64,000 nt of DNA from an uncultured Roseateles sp. (GTDB lineage: Bacteria; Pseudomonadota; Gammaproteobacteria; Burkholderiales; Burkholderiaceae_C). The notes under the pieces were generated by a model. The model had not been told where the DNA came from, did no database searches, and saw only the letters and a program-made list of their open reading frames with translations. The stretch covers positions 5,456,001-5,520,000 of the forward strand of contig NZ_OY729424.1 of assembly GCF_963422335.1 (NCBI RefSeq), written 5' to 3'. Numbering within the stretch: position 1 is the stretch's first letter; each line of letters begins with the position of its first letter. Positions 40,361 to 48,559 of the stretch are shown piece after piece. The position numbers were made by a program, and so were the translations under genes.

Positions 40361-43032
40361 AAGCGCCTGCCGGCCGCCCCCCTGCGTCGGCCTCCGCCTT
40401 GCGCCGCGAGGCCGAGGTGCTGGCCCGACGCATCGAAGGCAGGCCGGGGCAGGACATCAAGGCGCCGGCGCCCGAAGCCCTGCCGGCCCTGCTTCACGAA
40501 CTGCGCGTGCACCAGATCGAGCTGGAGATGCAGAACGACGAGTTGCGCCGCACCCAGGCCGATCTCGACAGCTCCCACGCGCGCTACTTCGACCTCTACG
40601 ATCTGGCGCCGGTCGGCTACTGCAGCATCAGCGCCCAGGGCTTGATACAGCAGGCCAATCTGACGGCGGCCAAGCTGTTGACAGTGCCGCGGGGCCAGCT
40701 CATCGGCCAGCCGCTGTCGCGTTTCATCTGCCGCGAAGATCAGGACCGTTTCTACCTGCTGCGCCGGCAGTTGCTGCAGACCGAGGCGATGCAGTCCACC
40801 GAGCTGCGCCTGCTGAAGAGCGACGGTGCAAGCTTCTGGGCCGATCTGACCGCCAGCCTCAGCCAGGACGACGGCGGAGCGGCTGTGCTGCGCGTCGTGC
40901 TGCACGACGCCGACGAGCGCCGCGGCGCGCAGCAGGCTCTGGCCGCCAACCAGGCATTTACCGCCGCGGTACTCGATTCGCTGAGCGAACAGATCGCCGT
41001 GCTCGATGCGCAGGGCCTGATCGTGGCCGTCAACGAGGCCTGGCGCCGCTTCGGCCAGAGCCAAGGCGCGGGCAACGCCCTGGCCGTGGGCACGAACTAC
41101 CTGCTGGCCTGCACCGAGGGCTCGGGCATGGCCAATGCGCAGGAACGGATGGCCGCCGCGGATGGCATCCGCGAGGTGCTGACGGGCCGCCGGTCGCACT
41201 TCGCCCTGGAGTATCAGCACCGGGCGCCGGACTGCTGGATCGGCATGCAGGTCTCACCGATGCTTGGCGAGCACCCGGGTGTCGTGATCAGCCTGCGCGA
41301 CATCAGCGACCGGATGCAGGTGCAACAGCAACTGCTGGCGGGCAAGGCCAGCCTGCGCGAGTCCGGCGAGCGGATGCAGGACGTGCTGGACAAGATGGCC
41401 GACGGCTTCATCATCATCGATGTGCAGGGGCGGGTCGACGCATACAACAAGGCCGCCTGCTCGATCTTCGGCTACACGCCCGGCGAGGTGCTGGGCCGCA
41501 ATGTCGCGATGCTGATGCCCGAGCCGCACCGCAGTCACCACGATCTCTATCTGCAACACTACCAGCGCACCGGCGATGCCCGCGTCGTCGGCAAGCCTCG
41601 CGAGGTGGCCGGTCTGCGCAAGAACGGCCAGGTGTTCCCGATGAGCCTGTCGGTGTCCGAGGTCAATCATGCCGGCCGCACCACCTTCGTCGCCCTGGTG
41701 CGTGACATCACCCAGGACCGCCAGCACAGCGAGGAGATTCATCGCCTGGCCTTCTACGATCCGCTCACCGGCCTGCCCAACCGGCGCCTGCTGATGGACC
41801 GGCTCAAGCAGGCCATGGCCGCCTCCTCGCGTACCGGCATGCAGGGGGCGCTGATGTTCCTGGACCTCGACCATTTCAAGCGCCTCAACGACAGCCTCGG
41901 CCATGATGTCGGCGACCTGCTGCTGCAACAGGTCGCCGCCCGGCTCAGCGCCTGCGTGCGCGAGGGCGACAGCGTCGCCCGCCTGGGGGGCGACGAGTTC
42001 GTGCTGCTGATCGAGACCATCAGCTGCCAGGCCGCCGAAGCGGCGACGCAGGCCGAGATCGTGGCCAACAAGATCCTGCATTCGCTGGGCCAGCCCTACA
42101 GCCTGCGCGGCCACCAGTACAGCAGCACGCCCAGCATCGGCATCGTGCTCTTCGTCGAGGAGCGCGACAGCCTGGAGGAGTTGCTGAAAAAGGCCGATGT
42201 GGCCATGTACCAGGCCAAGGCGGCCGGCCGCAACACCGCCCGTTTTTTCGACCCCGAGATGCAGGCCACCGTGACCGCCCTGACCGAGCTCGAACGGGAT
42301 ATGCGGCGCGGTCTGGCGCGGCAGGAGTTTCTGCTGCACTACCAGGTGCAGGTCGATGGCCAGGGGCGGCCGATCGGCGCCGAGGCCCTGGTGCGCTGGC
42401 AGCACCCCGAAAAGGGCCTGCTGCTGCCGGCCCGGTTCATCGCGCTGGCCGAGGACACCGGCATGATCGTGCCCCTGGGCCGCTGGGTGCTGGAAACCGC
42501 CTGCGCGCAGTTGCGCGCCTGGGCCGCAAGCGCTGAACGGGCGACCTGGACAATGGCCGTCAACATCAGCGCTGCCCAGGTGGCTCAGCCGGGTTTTGTC
42601 GACGAGGTCATCGCCGCCCTGCATGGCAGCGGGGCCAACCCGCTGCTGCTGAAGCTGGAGCTGACCGAGAGCCTGCTGGTCGAGAACGTCGAGGAGGTGA
42701 TCGCCAAGTTCAATGCCATCAAGGCCCAGGGCGTCGGTTTCTCGATCGACGATTTCGGCACCGGCTTCTCGTCGCTGATGCACCTCAAGCGCCTGCCGCT
42801 GGATCAGATCAAGATCGACCGCTCCTTCGTCCACGACCTGCTGACCGACGGCAGCGACGCGGTGATCGCGGGCTCCATCATCGCGCTCGGCCACAGCCTG
42901 GGACTGACGGTGATTGCCGAGGGGGTGGAAACGCGGGCGCAGCGCGACTTCCTGGCCGGCATCGGCTGCAATGCATTTCAGGGCTATTTCTTCGGCCGCC
43001 CGGTGCCGGCACAGGAACTGCCGGGCCGTTGA
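40357..43032 (+). CDS. PAS-PAS-PAS-GGDEF-EAL c-di-GMP protein with a FixL-like haem PAS domain
   Basis: An 891-residue cytoplasmic protein without membrane segments. Three PAS domains cover about residues 70-190, 195-320 and 335-455. The third resembles the oxygen sensor FixL: FGYTPGEVLGRNVAMLMPEP, then His395 in HHDLY where FixL has its haem-binding His, and Arg415 in VGKPR where FixL has the oxygen-contacting Arg. A GGDEF domain follows with an intact GGDEF (544-548) and an inhibitory RxxD site (REGD, 535-538). The EAL domain is also intact (EALVR at 676, DDFGTGFSSL, KIDRSF, AEGVET). It may make and degrade c-di-GMP in response to oxygen. Its ATG overlaps the CheB-CheR stop, so the two are coupled. 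Confidence 0.95.
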   Translation: MKAPAGRPPASASALRREAEVLARRIEGRPGQDIKAPAPEALPALLHELRVHQIELEMQNDELRRTQADLDSSHARYFDLYDLAPVGYCSISAQGLIQQANLTAAKLLTVPRGQLIGQPLSRFICREDQDRFYLLRRQLLQTEAMQSTELRLLKSDGASFWADLTASLSQDDGGAAVLRVVLHDADERRGAQQALAANQAFTAAVLDSLSEQIAVLDAQGLIVAVNEAWRRFGQSQGAGNALAVGTNYLLACTEGSGMANAQERMAAADGIREVLTGRRSHFALEYQHRAPDCWIGMQVSPMLGEHPGVVISLRDISDRMQVQQQLLAGKASLRESGERMQDVLDKMADGFIIIDVQGRVDAYNKAACSIFGYTPGEVLGRNVAMLMPEPHRSHHDLYLQHYQRTGDARVVGKPREVAGLRKNGQVFPMSLSVSEVNHAGRTTFVALVRDITQDRQHSEEIHRLAFYDPLTGLPNRRLLMDRLKQAMAASSRTGMQGALMFLDLDHFKRLNDSLGHDVGDLLLQQVAARLSACVREGDSVARLGGDEFVLLIETISCQAAEAATQAEIVANKILHSLGQPYSLRGHQYSSTPSIGIVLFVEERDSLEELLKKADVAMYQAKAAGRNTARFFDPEMQATVTALTELERDMRRGLARQEFLLHYQVQVDGQGRPIGAEALVRWQHPEKGLLLPARFIALAEDTGMIVPLGRWVLETACAQLRAWAASAERATWTMAVNISAAQVAQPGFVDEVIAALHGSGANPLLLKLELTESLLVENVEEVIAKFNAIKAQGVGFSIDDFGTGFSSLMHLKRLPLDQIKIDRSFVHDLLTDGSDAVIAGSIIALGHSLGLTVIAEGVETRAQRDFLAGIGCNAFQGYFFGRPVPAQELPGR

Positions 43033-43039
43033 AACACAA

Positions 43040-43060
43040 AAGCCACGCTGGGCGTGGCTT
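43040..43060. terminator. Bidirectional terminator between the c-di-GMP gene and flgN
   Basis: AAGCCACGC, three loop bases, GCGTGGCTT, with an A-rich left flank (acacaaa) and a T-rich right flank (tgttt). It lies eight bases after one stop and 21 bases from the converging flgN stop, so it can end both transcripts. Confidence 0.85.
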
Positions 43061-43080
43061 TGTTTGGCGTCGATACAGAC

Positions 43081-43491
43081 TCAGGCTCGAATCACACCGC
43101 CACGCGGTGAACGCTCATTGGTGCCTCGGGCCGAGTAGACGGTGGGCTTTTCGTTGGGCATCAACACGTCGATGGCACGATCCAGAGCGGCAGTCGCCCG
43201 GGCCAGCGATTCGCGCTGGGCGGCAACCTGGCCGCTGGCGGTGGCCAGGCGGTTGCGCAAGACGGGCGGCACGGCACCGCTGCGGGCGGCTTCGGAGAAA
43301 CGTTCGACGGCGCTGGCCAGCGCGCGGTGCAGATCGCTGGCATGCAGCTCGATGGCATTGCCGTCGCGTTGACGCAGGGCTTCGCCCAGATCAGCCAGGC
43401 AGTGTTCCACTTCCAGCAGGGGCGCTTCGAGTTCCGTGCCCAGCGCGGCGGCGGGGGCATTCGAGGCGGTGGGCAATGGCTGCGAGGGCAT
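43081..43491 (-). CDS. flgN: FlgN-like flagellar export chaperone
   Basis: A 136-residue helical protein in the position of flgN. It has a central run VEHCLADLGEALRQRDGNAI and later RESLARATAALDRAIDVLMP, typical of the long helices of FlgN. FlgN keeps the hook-junction proteins FlgK and FlgL unfolded and brings them to the export gate. The family is poorly conserved, so the call rests on length, helical nature and gene order (flgA, flgM, this gene). The C-terminus is rich in Arg and Gly. Confidence 0.82.
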   Translation of the reverse strand: MPSQPLPTASNAPAAALGTELEAPLLEVEHCLADLGEALRQRDGNAIELHASDLHRALASAVERFSEAARSGAVPPVLRNRLATASGQVAAQRESLARATAALDRAIDVLMPNEKPTVYSARGTNERSPRGGVIRA

Positions 43492-43529
43492 GCGCGTGAC
43501 CTGGTTGAAAGATGCGGGGCCGAGAGATA

Positions 43530-43853
43530 TCAGTGCGACGAGACCTTGCCCAGCACTTCCTGGGCATTGGTGATCAGTTTGTCGGCAATCGCTTCGGCGT
43601 TGACGGTGAACTTGCCTTCCGAGATCGCTTGCGAGATGCGATCGACCTTTTGCGCGTCGAAGTCGCCGTCGCCGGCGGCGCCAACGCCATCCAGCAGCTT
43701 GGCAGCGGAGCTTGACAACTCCACCTGTGCGCTGGCTTCGCTGGCCTTCACGCCCTGGGGCTTGGCGCCCGCCACATTGCGGTTGGCGTCGCCTGAAGCG
43801 ACCCGCTCAGTGCTGGTCGAGGCGACCTTGTCGGGGCTGTTACCAATTTTCAT
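43530..43853 (-). CDS. flgM: Anti-sigma-28 factor FlgM
   Basis: A 107-residue protein that binds FliA (sigma-28) until the hook is finished and is then exported through the flagellum. The C-terminal FliA-binding part is clear: AQKVDRISQAISEGKFTVNA, then EAIADKLITNAQEVLGK. The N-terminal half is low-complexity and presumably disordered, as in other FlgM. A FliA-type promoter lies 52 bp upstream, which would give the usual feedback loop. The ATG at 43853 begins MKIGNS; an ATG four codons earlier is possible. Confidence 0.93.
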   Translation of the reverse strand: MKIGNSPDKVASTSTERVASGDANRNVAGAKPQGVKASEASAQVELSSSAAKLLDGVGAAGDGDFDAQKVDRISQAISEGKFTVNAEAIADKLITNAQEVLGKVSSH

Positions 43854-43904
43854 GCTGATCTCCAAAGGCGGGACACGGAAGCCCTACCAATCCATATGGA
43901 CGGT

Positions 43905-43931
43905 ATTTCGACCCGTGCAGCCGGGACTTTA
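43905..43931 (-). promoter_or_regulatory. Candidate FliA (sigma-28) promoter of flgM
   Basis: On the minus strand TAAAGTCC (43931-43924), 11 bases, GTCGAAAT (43912-43905). Compared with the consensus TAAAGTTT-N11-GCCGATAA this is 6 of 8 and 5 of 8 with exact spacing. It lies 52 bp before the flgM start, in the 139-bp gap after flgA. Class-3 control of flgM by FliA is established in enteric bacteria. Confidence 0.6.
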
Positions 43932-43992
43932 GGACTTTCCGAGAACATTTTGCCGTCTGAAGTGGTCAGCGCACCACAGGGTTGAAGCGGAT

Positions 43993-44712
43993 TCATAACT
44001 GCAGCTCCACTTTTCTCTCCCCTGTTGCCCGGCCGGTCACAACACGCCCGCTTTCAAAGCGCACGCGGACTTCCTGTCCTTCTGTGCCCGGCCCCTGGGC
44101 CTGACCTTCACCTTCAACGGCATAACCCTGCCCGATAGCCAGCACCTTTACAGTTTCACCGGTGGCGAACCACTGGCGTTGTTTGAGAAAACTGCTGCGA
44201 ACTGCCTCACCGGCATTGACGGACCGCACCAGGGTGCGTCCCACCAATACTTGAGCCTCAGTAAACACGGCGCCACCATCGGCAGCTATGTCTATTTCGG
44301 CCTCGTGCAGATCGGCTTGAGACAAAACCAACCCCCCAGGCAGGGGGGATTTGGCCACCAGCGCCCGTGCAAACACCTGCACGGTCAGCGGCAGCGTGAC
44401 ATTCCATTTCGAGGTGCCCTGCACACAGCGCAGCCCGATGCGGGTGCGGCCCCACATCTTCATGCCGTTGGGCAGATAGGGCTGGACCTGCTGGCAAGGC
44501 GCCAGGCGCAGACGCGGATCCAGCTCGCCCAGCTGCACTTCCACCCGGGTCTTGGCCGGCAGACCGGCCCGGGCGCCCTGCTCGGCCAGCTGCTGCAGCT
44601 CGCGCGCCAGCGGCTCGCCCAGCGCCTGCTGGGCCGGTGCCGGACAGGCGGCGGCCAGCAGCAGCGCCAGCAGCGACGCTTGTAGCAGGGTGGGCGGGAC
44701 GGTGTAGGACAT
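43993..44712 (-). CDS. flgA: Flagellar P-ring assembly chaperone FlgA
   Basis: A 239-residue periplasmic protein with a signal peptide (to about residue 28) followed by the SAF-type domain of FlgA. FlgA helps the P-ring protein FlgI to assemble around the rod. Recognisable pieces are LDPRLRLAPCQQVQPYLPNG, RTRIGLRCVQGTSKWNVTLP, and the C-terminal TVKVLAIGQGYAVEGEGQAQ. The two conserved cysteines (APCQ and LRCV) should form a disulfide. The start at 44712 gives the signal peptide; an upstream in-frame extension does not. It is divergent from flgB, with a 149-bp gap. Confidence 0.92.
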   Translation of the reverse strand: MSYTVPPTLLQASLLALLLAAACPAPAQQALGEPLARELQQLAEQGARAGLPAKTRVEVQLGELDPRLRLAPCQQVQPYLPNGMKMWGRTRIGLRCVQGTSKWNVTLPLTVQVFARALVAKSPLPGGLVLSQADLHEAEIDIAADGGAVFTEAQVLVGRTLVRSVNAGEAVRSSFLKQRQWFATGETVKVLAIGQGYAVEGEGQAQGPGTEGQEVRVRFESGRVVTGRATGERKVELQL

Positions 44713-44783
44713 ATCAGCACTGTAGAAGCGCAGCCCCGCCCTCCAGGACCCGAAATGAGGGTCAATGGCCTTGCTATTCCCGC

Positions 44784-44810
44784 TAATGTTTTGGCAGCGG
44801 CTGTCCACAA
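44784..44810 (+). promoter_or_regulatory. Possible FliA-like promoter upstream of flgB
   Basis: TAATGTTT (44784-44791), 11 bases, GTCCACAA (44803-44810): 7 of 8 and 5 of 8 matches to the sigma-28 consensus at correct spacing, 51 bp before flgB. Rod-hook genes are usually transcribed by sigma-70 with a master activator, so this match may be chance, or a second promoter. Nothing else is recognisable in the 149-bp flgA-flgB gap. Confidence 0.35.
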
Positions 44811-44861
44811 TCCTTTCACATCACCGCATGGGTCATCCCGTCGGTGACTTTGGGGACCGCC

Positions 44862-45275
44862 ATGATCAAGCAACTGACCGACTCGCTGAATTTCCAGACC
44901 CAGGCGCTGGTGCTGCGCTCTGAGCGTCAGCGCCTGATCGCCAGCAATATCGCCAATGCCGACACACCGGGCTACAAGTCACGCGACATGGACTTCTCGC
45001 GTGCGCTCAAGGAGGCCACCGAAAGCCTGGGCGCCAGCAGCGGCATGGCCACCACCCAGGCCGGCCACATCAGCCCGCCGGCCGGCGCACGCAGCGACGC
45101 CCAGATGCTCTACGGCGCCCCTTCGCAAACCAATCTGGACAACAACTCGGTCGACATGGACCGCGAACGCGCCAGCTTCGCCGACAACTCGATCAAGTAC
45201 GAGGCCACGCTGCGCTTCATCAACGCCAGCGTGCGCACCACGCTGGACTCGATGAAGTCGCACAACGCGTCCTGA
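44862..45275 (+). CDS. flgB: Flagellar proximal rod protein FlgB
   Basis: A 137-residue rod protein, the first gene of the rod-hook operon flgB to flgL. The axial-protein signature is seen as RQRLIASNIANADTPGYKSR near residue 25. The C-terminal helix ATLRFINASVRTTLDSM packs into the rod. It is exported by the flagellar type III system without a cleaved signal. The ATG at 44862 is chosen because it begins MIKQLTDSLNFQ; an in-frame codon six residues upstream is weaker. Confidence 0.96.
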   Translation: MIKQLTDSLNFQTQALVLRSERQRLIASNIANADTPGYKSRDMDFSRALKEATESLGASSGMATTQAGHISPPAGARSDAQMLYGAPSQTNLDNNSVDMDRERASFADNSIKYEATLRFINASVRTTLDSMKSHNAS

Positions 45276-45299
45276 TCAGGCTGAAACAGGAGCCACCCC

Positions 45300-45725
45300 A
45301 TGTCCATGTTCCAGATTTTCAAGGTGTCCGGCAGCGCTGTCAGTGCGCAAAGCCAGCGCCTCAATGTGGTGGCCAGCAACCTGGCCAATGTGGACACGGT
45401 GGCCGGCCCGGATGGCCAGGCCTACAAGGCGCGCCAGGTGACATTCCAGACCGAGATGATGGGTGCCACAGGTGCGCCCGGCGACCCGGCTGCGGCCGGC
45501 GTGCGGGTCTCCACCATCACCGAAGACCAGACCCCGGGCCGGCGCATCCACGACCCGAAGAACCCGCAAGCCGACGCCGAGGGCTATGTCACCTACAGCA
45601 ACGTCAACGCGGTCGAGGAGATGGTCAACATGATCTCGGCCTCGCGCTCGTACCAGAACAACATCGAAGTCATGAACACGGCCAAGAGCCTGTTGCTCAA
45701 GACCTTGCAAATGGGCCAGGGCTGA
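45300..45725 (+). CDS. flgC: Flagellar proximal rod protein FlgC
   Basis: A 141-residue rod protein. The signature QRLNVVASNLANVDTVAGPD near residue 18 and the C-terminal NVNAVEEMVNMISASRSYQN show the family. It is slightly longer than Escherichia coli FlgC (134). Two ATG codons, at 45300 and 45306, could start it; the first has a GGAG site 10 bases upstream. It lies 24 bp after flgB. Confidence 0.96.
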   Translation: MSMFQIFKVSGSAVSAQSQRLNVVASNLANVDTVAGPDGQAYKARQVTFQTEMMGATGAPGDPAAAGVRVSTITEDQTPGRRIHDPKNPQADAEGYVTYSNVNAVEEMVNMISASRSYQNNIEVMNTAKSLLLKTLQMGQG

Positions 45726-45756
45726 GGCCCGGGCTCGCTTCACCGAGGAATTCATC

Positions 45757-46407
45757 ATGGCAGTAGCCGCAGTCACCGACACCAGCGCCACCACCAATCT
45801 CAACGCCTCGGCAGCGCTGACCAAGAAGCAGGCCGACACCCAGGACCGTTTCCTGAAGCTGCTGGTCACGCAGATGCAGAACCAGGACCCGATGAACCCG
45901 ATGGACAACGCCCAGGTGACGAGCCAGATGGCGCAGATCCAGACGGTCAGCGGGGTCGAGACCTTGAACACCTCGGTGCAGTCGCTGACCAGCCAGTTCG
46001 CCAATATGCAGGCACTGCAAAGCGTGGCCATGGTCGGCCACAACGTGCTGATTCCGGGCAACCGCCTGGCCATCAGCGAGGGCAAGGGGGTCGGCGCCTA
46101 CGAGCTCGACGCCACCGCGCGCGCCGTCAAGCTGGAGGTGTTGAACTCCGCCGGCGTGGTGCTGGACACCCAGCAGCTCGGCGATCAGGCCACCGGCCGC
46201 CACAGCTTCAGCGTCGATGCCAGCAAGTATGCCGATCAAAGCGGCCTGAAGTTCCGCATCACCGCCACCACCAGCAGCGGCACCGTGGGCAGCACCACCT
46301 TGTCGCAGGACAAGGTGACGGCCATCAGCACCTCAGACAACAAACTGCAGCTCGAGCTGCAGAACGCGGGCCTCGTCTACTACTCGAGCGTCAGGTCTTT
46401 CAACTGA
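45757..46407 (+). CDS. flgD: Flagellar hook-capping protein FlgD
   Basis: A 216-residue hook scaffold protein. The N-terminal export and capping part reads RFLKLLVTQMQNQDPMNPMD, then NAQVTSQMAQIQTVSGVETL, which is the most conserved region. The C-terminal Ig-like and tudor-like domains (about 85-216) include VLDTQQLGDQATGRHSFSVD. FlgD caps the growing hook and is replaced by FlgK on completion. It lies 31 bp after flgC; the gap after it (55 bp) is the largest in the first half of the operon. Confidence 0.95.
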   Translation: MAVAAVTDTSATTNLNASAALTKKQADTQDRFLKLLVTQMQNQDPMNPMDNAQVTSQMAQIQTVSGVETLNTSVQSLTSQFANMQALQSVAMVGHNVLIPGNRLAISEGKGVGAYELDATARAVKLEVLNSAGVVLDTQQLGDQATGRHSFSVDASKYADQSGLKFRITATTSSGTVGSTTLSQDKVTAISTSDNKLQLELQNAGLVYYSSVRSFN

Positions 46408-46462
46408 TTTTTTTGGCAGCGCCTCCAGCGCCCAGCACGGCCCCACTGAACAAGGAATCATC

Positions 46463-47770
46463 ATGAGCTTCCAACAAGGTCTCTCCGGCTTGAACTCCAC
46501 CAGCCGCAACCTCGAGGTCATAGGCAACAACATCGCCAATGCCAACACCTACGGCGCCAAGTCTTCGCGGGCCGAGTTTGCCGATGTGTTCGCCACCGCG
46601 CTGAACGGCGCCGGCGGCAGCAATATCGGTATCGGTGTGAGCCTGTCGACGGTGGCTCAGCAGTTCACCCAGGGCAATATCACGGTGACCGAGAACCCGA
46701 TGGACCTGTCGATGAACGGCGCCGGCTTCTTCCAGGTCAGCGACGGCAAGAACCCGACCATGTACACCCGCAACGGCCAGTTCAAGCTGGACCGCACCGG
46801 CTTCATCGTCAACAACCAGGGTCTGAAGCTGATGGGCTATCCGGCCGACGGCACCGGCGTGATACAGCCCGGCACCGCCAGCCCGCTGCAACTGCCCACG
46901 GCCGGCATCAAGCCGGCCACGACCACCAAGATGAACGTCGAGCTGAACATGGACTCGCGCGCCAAGAGCACCGTGCCAGCTTCGGGCGCTCCCATTGTCT
47001 TCAACGACCCCGCCACCTACAACAACGCCACCTCGATGACGGTGTTCGACGAGAAGGGTCAGGACGTGGCCCTGACCTACTACTTCCAGAAGGGTGCCAC
47101 CGACCCCGCCACCAACGAAACCACCTGGAATGTGTTCCTCACCGCCAGCGGCGTGCCCTTCCCCAATGACAGCGGCACGCCACCCCTGCCCACCGGCCCG
47201 ACCGTGACCATGGTGTTCCCGGCCAACGGCAGCAAGCCGGTCTCGGTCAACGGCGTCTCGCCGGCGGCCGCGGTGTCGATCGACGTGCCGGCCTCGACCA
47301 ATGCTCAGGGCGCGCCGACGCTGGCCATCCCCGGCGTCATGCTGGACCTGAGCTCGGCCACCCAGTACGGCGCGGCCTTCGGCGTGACCAATGTGTTCCA
47401 GGACGGCTATGCGCCCGGCCAGCTGTCGGGCATCTCGGTGGCCAACAACGGCGTGGTGACGGCGCGCTATTCGAACGGCCAGTCCAAGCCGGCCGGCCAG
47501 ATCGAGGTCGCCAACTTCCGCAATCCGCAGGGCCTGATGCAGACCGGTGGCAACACCTGGAACCGCTCCTTCGCGTCGGGCGATCCCATCGTCGGCGTGC
47601 CCGGTGACGGCAACCTGGGCAAGCTGCAGTCCGGTGCGCTCGAGGAGTCCAACGTGGACCTGACCGCCGAGCTGGTGAATATGGTGACGGCGCAGCGCTC
47701 CTACCAGGCCAACGCCCAGACCATCAAGACGATGGACCAGGTGTTGCAGACACTGGTCAACCTGCGCTGA
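46463..47770 (+). CDS. flgE: Flagellar hook protein FlgE
   Basis: A 435-residue hook subunit. The axial N-terminus SFQQGLSGLNSTSRNLEVIG runs into NNIANANTYGAKSSRAEFAD. The variable middle domains (about 150-350) are rich in Pro, Thr and Gly, and the C-terminus reads VDLTAELVNMVTAQRSYQAN. Length is close to Escherichia coli FlgE (402) with a somewhat longer middle. A ribosome-binding site (aaggaatc) is visible before the ATG. Confidence 0.96.
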   Translation: MSFQQGLSGLNSTSRNLEVIGNNIANANTYGAKSSRAEFADVFATALNGAGGSNIGIGVSLSTVAQQFTQGNITVTENPMDLSMNGAGFFQVSDGKNPTMYTRNGQFKLDRTGFIVNNQGLKLMGYPADGTGVIQPGTASPLQLPTAGIKPATTTKMNVELNMDSRAKSTVPASGAPIVFNDPATYNNATSMTVFDEKGQDVALTYYFQKGATDPATNETTWNVFLTASGVPFPNDSGTPPLPTGPTVTMVFPANGSKPVSVNGVSPAAAVSIDVPASTNAQGAPTLAIPGVMLDLSSATQYGAAFGVTNVFQDGYAPGQLSGISVANNGVVTARYSNGQSKPAGQIEVANFRNPQGLMQTGGNTWNRSFASGDPIVGVPGDGNLGKLQSGALEESNVDLTAELVNMVTAQRSYQANAQTIKTMDQVLQTLVNLR

Positions 47771-47804
47771 TCCCGCTGTTCACTGACACTCCAGGAGCGC
47801 CGCC

Positions 47805-48527
47805 ATGGACCGCATGATTTACCTGTCGATGGCCGGCGCCAAGGCCAGCCTGCACCGGCAGGATGTGCTGGCCAACAACCTGGCCAATGTGTCCACCGGC
47901 GGATTCCGAGCCGAGATGGCGGCGTTTCGCGCCGTGCCGGTGCGTGGCGATGGTGCCAGCACCCGCGTCTACGCGCTGGAAACCACCACCGGCTACAACA
48001 GCGAGCCGGGCGTCGTGCAGACCACCGGCAACAACCTGGACGTGGCCATGAAGGGCAACGCCTGGCTGGCCGTGCAGGGACTCGATGGCACCGAGGCTTA
48101 CACCCGGGCCGGGGCGATGGACGTCAACCCCGAGGGCCTGCTGATCACCAAGGCCGGCCTGACCGTGCTGGGTGATGGCGGCCCCATCACCGTGCCCGCG
48201 AACAGCGAGGTGGCGATAGGCGGTGACGGCACCATCAGCGCCAAGACCGGCAACGGCCGCACAACCACCATAGGCCGGCTGAAGCTGGTCACGCCCGAGG
48301 CGCCGCTGACCCGCGGCACCGACGGCCTGTTCCGCGCCACCGACGGCGACCTGCCGGCCGACGCCAATGCCCGGCTGCAGGACGGCGCGCTGGAGGGCTC
48401 CAATGTCAGCCCGGTCGAGACCATGGTCGCGATGATCTCCGCCGCACGGCAGTTCGAGCACCAGATGAAGCTGCTGCAGACCGCCCAGGGCAATGAGCAG
48501 GCAGCGGCCAAGCTGCTCTCCAATTGA
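47805..48527 (+). CDS. flgF: Flagellar proximal rod protein FlgF
   Basis: A 240-residue rod protein. The start reads MDRMIYLSMAGAKASLHRQD and continues VLANNLANVSTGGFRAEMAA, the FlgF form of the axial signature. The C-terminal MVAMISAARQFEHQMKLLQT is conserved. A GGAG ribosome-binding site lies eight bases before the ATG. It lies 34 bp after flgE and 32 bp before flgG, in the usual order. Confidence 0.95.
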   Translation: MDRMIYLSMAGAKASLHRQDVLANNLANVSTGGFRAEMAAFRAVPVRGDGASTRVYALETTTGYNSEPGVVQTTGNNLDVAMKGNAWLAVQGLDGTEAYTRAGAMDVNPEGLLITKAGLTVLGDGGPITVPANSEVAIGGDGTISAKTGNGRTTTIGRLKLVTPEAPLTRGTDGLFRATDGDLPADANARLQDGALEGSNVSPVETMVAMISAARQFEHQMKLLQTAQGNEQAAAKLLSN

Positions 48528-48559
48528 TTGACTAGTCACGCACTCACCGGAAGACCACC

